A program made the position numbers and the translations under genes. Shown in pieces: positions 1-5,104 of a DNA stretch of 5,104 nt (positions within the stretch are counted from its first letter, which is position 1; each line of letters opens with the position of its first letter). A model generated the notes under the pieces. It searched no databases. It was given only the letters and a program-made list of their open reading frames with translations, and was not told the origin of the DNA. Source of the stretch: S143-63 sp964425855 (GTDB lineage: Archaea > Thermoproteota > Thermoprotei_A > Sulfolobales > Acidilobaceae); assembly GCA_964425855.1 (NCBI GenBank), contig CAYROE010000094.1, forward strand, positions 1 through 5,104. The letters are read 5' to 3'.

Positions 1-1
1 A

Positions 2-682
2 GTATTCGACGACGAGTGCGCAAGAGAAGGAGACATACTCCGCAGCGTGAGAAAATATGTAGTGACTGTCATAGGAAACTACCGAAAATGGATCATAAAA
101 GCCCTAGACAAATTGGAGGCTAAAGGTATAGAGCCCCAGATCATAGCTCCAGGCCATGGACTATTATGGAGAGGATCACCCAAGAAGATTATCGAGTACT
201 ATAGGAGCATAGCTGAGGCAAGACCAGTAAAGGGCAAAATACTAGTATTGTATGCCTCGATGTACGGCACTGTCGAGTCGATGACCAGGATGCTATCCTG
301 CGAGCTACGTCGTAAAGGTTTAAAACCCATCGTTTATGGATTCACGGACACATCCCGCCCAAATATAAGCGATATACTGACAGACGCTATAGACGCTGAG
401 GCCCTAGTAGTATCAGCCCCTACATACGAAGCCGGCCTATTCCCCATAATGAAATACGCCATAGAAGAGATCTGCGAGAAAGCCGCAGCATCGAAAAAAC
501 TAGCAGTACTCGCGACATATGGATGGGGAGGTATAGCGGCAAAGCGTATAAGAGGTCAGCTAGAGAGCTGTGGCTTCGAGACTATAGCAGTCCTTGAAGA
601 GAGAGCACTCTCACCAGCAGGAGGAATAGTATTACAGGAGAGGATTAAGAAGCTTGCTGAAGAGATTATTAAGGGGCTATAG
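2..682 (+). CDS. Flavodiiron protein (FprA/ROO-type A flavoprotein), C-terminal part, 5' truncated by the window edge
   Basis: The frame is open to the window edge, so the GTG at 47 is internal; 226 residues are visible. The fragment holds the end of the metallo-beta-lactamase-like diiron domain. A typical FDDE stretch is at residues 2-5, and PGHG with its histidine at residue 52 matches the last diiron ligand of the family, followed by LLWRG. A complete flavodoxin domain follows: FMN phosphate loop YASMYGTVE (84-92), flavin-contact APTYEAGLFP (139-148) and YGWGG (173-177). Placing His52 against family members of about 400 residues implies that roughly 175 residues are missing upstream. Known family role: cytoplasmic four-electron reduction of O2 to water and/or reduction of NO to N2O, usually fed by rubredoxin or an NAD(P)H oxidoreductase. 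No partner is visible here. Whether this copy prefers O2 or NO cannot be judged, because most iron ligands lie outside the window. No damage is seen in the visible part. Confidence 0.93.
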   Translation, partial: VFDDECAREGDILRSVRKYVVTVIGNYRKWIIKALDKLEAKGIEPQIIAPGHGLLWRGSPKKIIEYYRSIAEARPVKGKILVLYASMYGTVESMTRMLSCELRRKGLKPIVYGFTDTSRPNISDILTDAIDAEALVVSAPTYEAGLFPIMKYAIEEICEKAAASKKLAVLATYGWGGIAAKRIRGQLESCGFETIAVLEERALSPAGGIVLQERIKKLAEEIIKGL

Positions 683-700
683 TTTTAAGGGTTTTTCTAT
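683..700 (+). terminator. U-rich tract after the flavodiiron gene, probable archaeal-type terminator
   Basis: Immediately after the TAG stop come TTTT (683-686) and TTTTT (692-696), without a strong hairpin. Archaeal RNA polymerase terminates on oligo-U tracts, so this fits a terminator. It also agrees with a separate promoter for the next gene. The call is weak because T-runs are common in AT-rich intergenic DNA. Confidence 0.4.
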
Positions 701-750
701 TCGTCTATATGACTATACATGTTTATGTTATTGGTAGACGATAAAACCAC

Positions 751-766
751 TAAATTATATTAATTA
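751..766 (+). promoter_or_regulatory. Putative TATA-box promoter for the SRPBCC-like gene
   Basis: TTATAT (755-760), preceded by AAA (752-754), sits in an AT-rich block whose centre is about 27 bases before the ATG at 785. That is the usual archaeal TATA-to-start-site distance, so the transcript would be leaderless or nearly so. A GGTG at 774-777, seven bases before the ATG, could serve as a Shine-Dalgarno element if the transcript begins further upstream. There is no experimental support. Confidence 0.35.
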
Positions 767-784
767 AAATCATGGTGTGCACTT

Positions 785-1540
785 ATGGTAAAAACATTTA
801 CAACTACAATTAAAATAAACATGCCTAAGCAAGAAGTTCTTGAACTCGCGAGCGACCCCGAGATAATGATTAGTTTTTGGAAGTTCCTCAAAGAATCAGA
901 CCTAGAAAGAGATCCTATCCAGGTAATTCTTCGTTTTAAGAAATTTGGTATATCCAAGGAATTCGATTATGATGTAGAAATATCTAAGGACGAAAACAGC
1001 GTCTTATATCATGGAAAAGCCCAAGATAGGGAGTTCCAAGTAAAAATAGAACTGAAAGAGGAGCGAAAAGGGGTTCGAGCACTAATCACGGTAAGCTATA
1101 AGGGCCCATACGAGTCATTGTCGACGTCATTCTTGAAAGAATTCGCAGAAGATATCTCTAAAGGACTTAAAGCCCTCGAAAGAGCATATACTAAGAAAAA
1201 AACAACCCAGCCTGTCAGCAAGCTTAGCGACCCATCATATCTAGTTAAATTAATGACACAGTGTAAGCTACTGACTAAGCGAAAAATGATTATTGCTGAC
1301 TACCAGGATTTGCAATCATTATTCTACATCCTGCAGGACTTTTCCCAGAACAAGACAATATTCGTCAGGATACACTCGGATAAAACCACTGTAAGGATGC
1401 TTGTAAAAAACGGACAAGTCCTAGACTTCATAGCTACGACTGGAGGAGATGAGTTTCAAGGACCTCATCTTGTCGATAAGATGCTAGACTTATTAGATAA
1501 GAAAGATGTTGACTTACTTATCTTCGAAGCACCCGAGTGA
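785..1540 (+). CDS. SRPBCC (START-like) domain protein with an unassigned C-terminal alpha/beta domain
   Basis: This is a 251-residue, charged, soluble, presumably cytoplasmic protein with no signal peptide or membrane helix. Residues 3-35 have the START/SRPBCC opening: a beta strand, then a short helix around KQEVLELASDPEIM, then FWKFLKE. Alternating strands follow (45-107), then a long helix at about 115-136 that would close the ligand pocket. This is the pattern of small archaeal SRPBCC proteins, whose ligands are mostly unknown. A lysine/threonine linker (137-149) leads to a second domain (150-251). It has helices around 151-160 and 173-186, strands TIFVRIHSD, TTVRMLVKNG and QVLDFIATTGG, and a helix at 228-238. 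I cannot name this domain. ATG 785 is the first start after an in-frame TAA at 761. The 3' end overlaps the convergent membrane-protein gene by 23 bp. The function is unknown; SRPBCC membership is inferred from strand pattern and motif feel. Confidence 0.82.
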   Translation: MVKTFTTTIKINMPKQEVLELASDPEIMISFWKFLKESDLERDPIQVILRFKKFGISKEFDYDVEISKDENSVLYHGKAQDREFQVKIELKEERKGVRALITVSYKGPYESLSTSFLKEFAEDISKGLKALERAYTKKKTTQPVSKLSDPSYLVKLMTQCKLLTKRKMIIADYQDLQSLFYILQDFSQNKTIFVRIHSDKTTVRMLVKNGQVLDFIATTGGDEFQGPHLVDKMLDLLDKKDVDLLIFEAPE

Positions 1541-3308
1541 ATGGATAAGCCCTATACTTTTTCCTTAGAACTAGTATTATAGCGGCAGCTATTAGTGTTG
1601 CTGCCAGGGTCACGTATACAGGTGTGAAATAGGCTTCTTGACCGTATCTTGTGGTCTCATTGTATATGGATATTTTTGTTATGGTTATGTTTTTTATGGT
1701 TATGTTTTCTATATTTTCTAGTCCGAAGTACAGGGTGAAGTAGAACTCGGTATGTGATCCTGGATTTAGGCGTGTAATGTATGAGGCCGGTATGGTAAAG
1801 GTTAGTTTTCCTGGCTCGGTATATATTTGTCTTGTTCCGGGATTAGTCGAGTTAAACAGGTAGACTACCGGGCTCGTGAATGGGCTACCCTCAATGGGCC
1901 TTGAATCGGCATACGGGTATAATATAATTGGGGATATCCGGTTTCTTTTTGTTATATTGAGTTCTATTGTTACTATAAGTATATCGCTTGGAGTTGTCGT
2001 TTCATTTGCTGTAATAACAAGTATATAGTCACCTGGCCCAGACCTAGTAGTTATACGGTTGTCTAGGACGTAGTATGCTGGTTGAAGACTAGATATCTTT
2101 ATCATAGCGTCGTTTCTCCAGCTGATTTCGACATATATTGATCCCCTCCATATTTTGACATCGCTCTTCTTAATATCAAGCGTGAAGTATCCGTAAAGTG
2201 GTGACTCTGCGACAAGAAAGAGGTGGAGTAGTGTGTGTCCGGAACTGGATTTTTCTAGGCCAGCGATAGTTATCGTGGGCATAGATCCGCCTAGTGGGGT
2301 ATAGTCGATCCATAACTCGTTACATGAGACATCCATGGGGATATTAATAATTATATGTGTGAATAATCCCTCGTTTCTAACGTCTTCTAGTGTGAGTGGT
2401 ATTGTTTCGACATCTACTCTCTTCTCTATGAACACTATAGGGCCGACCACATTAGATAAGTTGAGGGATTTTGCAATTCCATATCGTTCTGCCTCTATGT
2501 AGAGATAGTATTCTTTGCCATATTCTATTCCTGGTAGATCTCCAGTAAGTATAAGTATCTTATTAGGATCGAGTCTATCTCTGTATTCGGCGTTATTGTT
2601 GTCGGCTTGAACGAGGGTGAATGATACATTAGTACCTAATAGGCTCGCTCCTCGTGGTTCTAGTAGTAGTTTGAGTTCTGAGGTCTGATTGAATAGTTTA
2701 TCGCTTACTATTTCGATATCTCCAAGATCAGTATAGAATGTCCTGAGGAGTATGCGTATCCATCCTGGGGCAACATTTCTCGGCTCGAGCTTGAACCAGT
2801 AGTTTTTATAATTCTTTATTATGGTTAGGTTGTGATTCTCTCCCATATAATCTAGGAGATCAAGTGTCTTGATTGTTGTCTGGTTGATCTCGAATATTAT
2901 AGCGATTAGTCTGAAATCATTGACGTGTATCTCTTCAAGATCACTGCAATCCTGCATTAGAGCGGTTAGCGATACGGTTTCGGTGGATAAGAGCTTCCTA
3001 CCCAGCATATACTCAGATGAATTACAGGTATAGTTGTATTCGAGGACCAGTATCGTTTTTGGTGAAATGTGTCGTGTATCTATTGTGATATCATAGATGG
3101 TTGTTTCCAGTTTTGAAATATAGAATACTATTTTACCAAGTATGTTTCCCGTGTATGATACTAAGTTTACTTCTAGTGTATTATCGAACTCGTGGACCTC
3201 GTACCTAGCTCCCGCATCATATGTCTGAGCCTTACTTGTAGGGACTTGGATAACTGTAAATAGAACCAATAACACTAGTACAAGACCTAAGTGCATCTTA
3301 GATACCAC
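1518..3308 (-). CDS. Secreted, C-terminally anchored cell-surface protein, family not recognised
   Basis: This 596-residue protein has a Sec signal peptide (basic K4, hydrophobic core about 7-20, probable cleavage after SKA at 25-27). A long beta-rich extracellular region covers about 28-558. A single membrane helix (about 561-581) then precedes a strongly basic cytoplasmic tail. Thirteen N-X-S/T sequons are visible (N92, 96, 142, 160, 207, 227, 283, 435, 451, 486, 535, 540, 550), suggesting heavy glycosylation. Only three cysteines occur (C95, C121, C329); C95 and C121 could pair. There are no recognisable catalytic motifs. GTG 3308 is chosen because GAGGTGA lies six bases before it; an ATG at 3296, just after the upstream stop, lacks a properly spaced site. 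The gene overlaps the polytopic membrane gene by 11 bp, so translational coupling and a joint complex at the cell surface are likely. It could be a transport, adhesion or envelope-scaffold component; the sequence does not decide. Confidence 0.85.
   Translation of the reverse strand: MVSKMHLGLVLVLLVLFTVIQVPTSKAQTYDAGARYEVHEFDNTLEVNLVSYTGNILGKIVFYISKLETTIYDITIDTRHISPKTILVLEYNYTCNSSEYMLGRKLLSTETVSLTALMQDCSDLEEIHVNDFRLIAIIFEINQTTIKTLDLLDYMGENHNLTIIKNYKNYWFKLEPRNVAPGWIRILLRTFYTDLGDIEIVSDKLFNQTSELKLLLEPRGASLLGTNVSFTLVQADNNNAEYRDRLDPNKILILTGDLPGIEYGKEYYLYIEAERYGIAKSLNLSNVVGPIVFIEKRVDVETIPLTLEDVRNEGLFTHIIINIPMDVSCNELWIDYTPLGGSMPTITIAGLEKSSSGHTLLHLFLVAESPLYGYFTLDIKKSDVKIWRGSIYVEISWRNDAMIKISSLQPAYYVLDNRITTRSGPGDYILVITANETTTPSDILIVTIELNITKRNRISPIILYPYADSRPIEGSPFTSPVVYLFNSTNPGTRQIYTEPGKLTFTIPASYITRLNPGSHTEFYFTLYFGLENIENITIKNITITKISIYNETTRYGQEAYFTPVYVTLAATLIAAAIILVLRKKYRAYPFTRVLRR
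1557..1566 (+). terminator. Possible U-tract terminator for the SRPBCC-like gene, inside the opposing gene
   Basis: TTTTT at 1558-1562 followed by CCTT lies 17 bases past the TGA stop. It would be a U-tract on the + strand transcript, although the same DNA codes for the end of the opposing membrane protein (its RKKY stretch). It is plausible but unproven; the run may simply reflect lysine codons on the other strand. Confidence 0.28.
1678..1708 (-). repeat. Perfect 15-bp tandem duplication encoding NITI-x NITI-x
   Basis: Two adjacent identical 15-bp units (1679-1693 and 1694-1708 on the + strand) encode consecutive NITIK and NITIT pentapeptides (residues 535-544), close to the membrane anchor of the surface protein. 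Each unit contains one N-glycosylation sequon, so the duplication adds a potential glycan next to the membrane. It keeps the reading frame. Confidence 0.75.
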
Positions 3309-4758
3309 GGCGTTTCACCTCTAGCCTAGATAAGGTCTTGTAGACGAGAACAGCTCCAAGGATAGATGCATATGAGATTACTATAGTCGGCCCAGTGTTT
3401 ATGAATGACCGTACTGAGACTCTAACGGTAGCTAGGGTTGTCTTGGGGGATTGTTCGCTAAATATTTGGTTTGTGATAACATATGATATAATTGATTCAT
3501 CGGCTTCAACGTTAATGTCTGTGATGTGTGGTGGGTTGATACTTCTTAGTGACGTGGTTGCCCAGCCCGGGTGATTTATTTCGTATATCAGTACTGTCGA
3601 GACAGATACGCTGGTATCGTTTATGTCGAGATAGATTCTAACAGGCACAATTATCTGGCCATCTTCTACTATGACATCTCCCAGATATACGGTAGCAGTA
3701 TTACCCTTAATAGAGGACACGGTTACTGGAGCATTTAGAGGAGCATTCATTGTAAAACTATCATATATCGTTGTTACTGGTACGAATATAGCTGCAGTGA
3801 ATAGTATAAGAAATAACACGAGTACTGAGGATGCTAGCGCCTTATAAGAATTAGAGAGGAGTAAGAGTATTGTGAATGTAAGAAGTCCTACTAGTGTACC
3901 ACTGAGGCCGACTACTAAATCGGCTACAAATTTATAGGTGACGAAAGCGATTATTGCCGATCCGACTGCCGTTATCATATAACGGATTTTCGATTCTGCT
4001 GTCATGTATAAGGCCGTTATCAAAACTGCGAGTGTCAGAAAGATCCATAGGTATATACTTATATAGGCCAGGCCAGTGTAGTCTCCGAGTACTACGTATA
4101 TTAATGATAAAAGTGATGGAAGAATTGAAACAGGTAGAATATATTTGTCTACAGTATTCAATTTTATTATCCTAATATTCTTCATGATCCAGAACATTAA
4201 GGCAACCACAAGCAGTTGTATCCATAGGATCCTCGTAGACCCGAGTGTATCCATGTAGGTGTATCCTCCAGCATCTAAGGATGATGCTATAGAAGCTCCA
4301 AGAATACCTGTTAGCGCTAATACAGGTCCTCCGCCGAATAATAACGCTATTGTTGATGTTATTGTTGCTAAGTGTCCGGGATTGGCGAGTATACTGGTAA
4401 TATTTCCATCATAATAGTAGAGGGACGAGTACACTGCTGAAAACAGTGAGAATACAAACAGTATTTTTTTGAGGGTGTCAGATGAATCTATGAGGACTAG
4501 CATGAATAACGCCAAGACGAATCCGTAGATGGAAACTGATATTGCAGCGTATAATGGAATATAGGATGGTGGAGAGCTAGTTCCAAGAATCGCGATCGCT
4601 AATATGTTTGCAATTGTTAATAGTAGTACTTCTAGTCCGACCACTAGGTGTGGTCGCCATCCGGCTTTTGGCTTAAGTATTTGGAGGCCTCCAATATATG
4701 TGATAATAATTATTTCAGCCAGTAAAAATCCGTGGAGTTGTAGTCTGTATTTAATCAT
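3298..4758 (-). CDS. Polytopic membrane protein with extracellular beta-rich (possibly cohesin-like) domain, family not recognised; 5' end uncertain
   Basis: The 486-residue product from ATG 4758 has about eleven hydrophobic helices (roughly 8-26, 37-59, 66-90, 97-115, 129-158, 176-192, 206-225, 231-251, 260-279, 283-302, 308-326). A hydrophilic beta-rich domain (about 335-452) follows, then a last helix (455-473) and a short basic tail. Topology puts the domain outside the cell. It contains strand motifs such as IIVPVRI, VSTVLIYE and TTLATVRVSV that resemble cohesin/Ig-like sandwiches, and a sequon at N380. I see no transporter, protease or glycosyltransferase signature. The stop overlaps the next gene by 11 bp. 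ATG 4758 has no ribosome binding site, and its frame stays open upstream for another 35 codons with a further hydrophobic helix. The true start may therefore be at 4867 across a frameshift, giving about 522 residues. The gene is real; its function is unknown. Confidence 0.82.
   Translation of the reverse strand: MIKYRLQLHGFLLAEIIIITYIGGLQILKPKAGWRPHLVVGLEVLLLTIANILAIAILGTSSPPSYIPLYAAISVSIYGFVLALFMLVLIDSSDTLKKILFVFSLFSAVYSSLYYYDGNITSILANPGHLATITSTIALLFGGGPVLALTGILGASIASSLDAGGYTYMDTLGSTRILWIQLLVVALMFWIMKNIRIIKLNTVDKYILPVSILPSLLSLIYVVLGDYTGLAYISIYLWIFLTLAVLITALYMTAESKIRYMITAVGSAIIAFVTYKFVADLVVGLSGTLVGLLTFTILLLLSNSYKALASSVLVLFLILFTAAIFVPVTTIYDSFTMNAPLNAPVTVSSIKGNTATVYLGDVIVEDGQIIVPVRIYLDINDTSVSVSTVLIYEINHPGWATTSLRSINPPHITDINVEADESIISYVITNQIFSEQSPKTTLATVRVSVRSFINTGPTIVISYASILGAVLVYKTLSRLEVKRRGI
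3315..3321 (-). promoter_or_regulatory. Strong Shine-Dalgarno site (GAGGTGA) fixing the GTG start of the surface protein
   Basis: On the - strand GAGGTGA (3321-3315) precedes the GTG at 3308 by six bases. It matches seven bases of the crenarchaeal 16S 3' complement. It lies inside the coding end of the upstream polytopic gene (its E-V-K codons), the usual arrangement for reinitiation or coupled translation within an archaeal operon. Confidence 0.75.
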
Positions 4759-4819
4759 TGTATAGATGGTTGATAGTGTAATTGTTGTGAGAATTAAAGG
4801 AACTATGAATTGTCTTGTT

Positions 4820-4867
4820 TTAAAAAGTTGTTTTATTGGGAAAAAGATTGCTTGAGATTGGTTTCAT
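4820..4867 (-). other. Short ATG-initiated frame, probable original N-terminus of the polytopic protein, or a leader peptide
   Basis: ATG at 4867 opens a 15-codon frame (MKPISSNLFPNKTTF) ending in TAA at 4822-4820. The stop falls in CTTTTTAAAAC (4827-4817). If the Phe codon TTT slips forward one base, decoding continues with AAA (4821-4819) in the frame of the downstream membrane protein. That frame then reads KTRQ and a hydrophobic helix (FIVPLILTTITLSTIYT) directly into the ATG at 4758. The leader has a good ribosome binding site while 4758 has none, which argues that translation starts here. Alternatives are an indel error beside the assembly gap, a true frameshift mutation, an independent leader peptide, or CTTTTTAAAA acting as a TATA box for a start at 4758. 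Confidence 0.45.
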
Positions 4868-4882
4868 CCCCCTCCCCTCTCC
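4868..4882 (-). promoter_or_regulatory. Purine-rich ribosome binding site before ATG 4867
   Basis: The - strand reads GGAGAGGGGAGGGGG directly before the ATG. A GAGG at 4879-4876 stands eight bases from the start codon and complements the CCUC of archaeal 16S rRNA; a second GAGG lies closer. The tract abuts the N gap, so its 5' part is unknown. The unusual G-richness may itself have broken the assembly. Confidence 0.5.
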
Positions 4883-4892
4883 NNNNNNNNNN
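4883..4892. other. Assembly gap (ten Ns)
   Basis: Ten consecutive Ns interrupt the sequence between the purine tract and CCCATAAGGGG. Exactly ten is a common scaffolder filler, so the true length is unknown and a promoter or other sequence could be missing. Spacing between the two flanking - strand genes, and claims that they share an operon, should be read with this in mind. Confidence 0.97.
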
Positions 4893-4912
4893 CCCATAAG
4901 GGGTCGTCTACT

Positions 4913-5104
4913 CTAGTATTTCCTGGCGAATAGTAGTAGTGCTGCTCCTAGCGCTCCTATGCTGAAGGTTGCTAGTGGTATTCCTCCTGTTGACTCCTCG
5001 GTGGTCTGCCCAGGTGTTATTGGGTGTATGTTGTGTGGGTCCATCTCTAGTGCTGCTGCTGGTATTCCGATCTTCCATTTGCCATCTACGATCATGTATG
5101 ATCC
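4913..5104 (-). CDS. C-terminal end of an anchored extracellular protein, 5' part outside the window
   Basis: The frame is open to the window edge, so the ATG at 5095 is probably internal (it is preceded in frame by G-S-Y); 63 residues are visible, ending at TAG 4915-4913. A short folded-looking end (MIVDGKWKIGIPAAALEMD, then PHNIHPITPG) is followed by a Thr/Ser/Glu/Gly-rich linker (QTTEESTGG). A glycine/alanine-rich membrane helix (IPLATFSIGALGAALLLF) and a terminal ARKY complete it. This linker-plus-helix-plus-basic-end layout is typical of archaeal surface proteins, including many substrate-binding proteins of ABC transporters, held by a C-terminal anchor. Too little is visible to assign a family. 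It lies upstream of the polytopic gene on the same strand, separated by 45 known bases plus the gap, so it may be the first gene of the same envelope operon. Confidence 0.72.
   Translation of the reverse strand, partial: GSYMIVDGKWKIGIPAAALEMDPHNIHPITPGQTTEESTGGIPLATFSIGALGAALLLFARKY

Noticed and set aside
47..682. Reading the flavodoxin-containing gene as a complete 211-residue protein from GTG 47
   Set aside because: The frame is open to the window edge, and the residues before 47 (FDDE region) belong to the diiron domain of the same protein. It is therefore a truncated view of a longer gene.
701..741. Inverted repeat TCGTCTA / TAGACGA in the intergenic region
   Set aside because: It is only seven bases per arm with a 27-base spacer, and the same heptamer recurs at 4904-4910. 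Chance is sufficient, and there is no operator-like symmetry beyond it.
760..957. Open frame of 65 codons on the - strand opposite the start of the SRPBCC-like gene
   Set aside because: It lies antisense to a well-supported gene and has no recognisable domain or ribosome binding site.
740..1390. Repeated 12-mer GATAAAACCACT at 740-751 and 1379-1390
   Set aside because: One shared 12-mer is about what chance gives in 5 kb, and one copy is plain coding sequence.
3294..3296. ATG one base after the upstream stop as start of the surface protein
   Set aside because: It keeps the signal peptide, but GAGGTGA would then be 18 bases away; GTG 3308 has ideal spacing.
3954..4175. Open frame of 73 codons on the + strand inside the polytopic membrane gene
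   Set aside because: It is antisense to transmembrane-coding sequence; its composition mirrors the membrane protein and no protein features are visible.

Overview
The window looks like chromosomal DNA from a hyperthermophilic crenarchaeon, most likely of the Desulfurococcales type. This is an inference from the sequence itself. ATA (Ile), AGG/AGA (Arg) and CTA (Leu) codons are very frequent. The best ribosome binding site is GAGGTGA, which matches the crenarchaeal 16S 3' end. The exported proteins are rich in N-glycosylation sequons and carry C-terminal membrane anchors. No tRNA, rRNA, CRISPR array, transposase or phage gene is visible, and no gene-free stretch exceeds 300 bases. A run of ten Ns (4883-4892) marks an assembly gap of unknown true length.

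Left part, + strand (1-1540). The window opens inside a flavodiiron protein (A-type flavoprotein, FprA/ROO family). What remains is the last diiron-ligand region and the complete flavodoxin domain. After a short AT-rich intergenic region with a U-tract and a plausible TATA box comes a 251-residue cytoplasmic protein. It has an SRPBCC/START-like N-terminal half and an unassigned alpha/beta C-terminal half.

Right part, - strand (5104 down to 1518). Three envelope genes lie head to tail. The first is the C-terminal end of an anchored extracellular protein (4913-5104). The second is a polytopic membrane protein with about eleven helices plus an extracellular beta-rich domain and a final helix (3298-4758). 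The third is a signal-peptide-bearing, heavily sequon-decorated protein with a C-terminal anchor (1518-3308). The last two overlap by 11 bp and look translationally coupled, so they probably form one membrane/cell-surface complex. I do not recognise either family. The block converges on the + strand genes with a 23-bp tail-to-tail overlap at 1518-1540.

The most interesting spot is the 5' end of the polytopic gene. The open frame continues upstream of its first ATG through a perfect-looking extra transmembrane helix but has no start codon there. An ATG with a purine-rich ribosome binding site lies at 4867 in a different frame. A single +1 shift, possible exactly at TTT-TAA in a T5A4 run, would join the two. 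This is either a disrupted or mis-assembled start next to the N gap, or a frameshift site.
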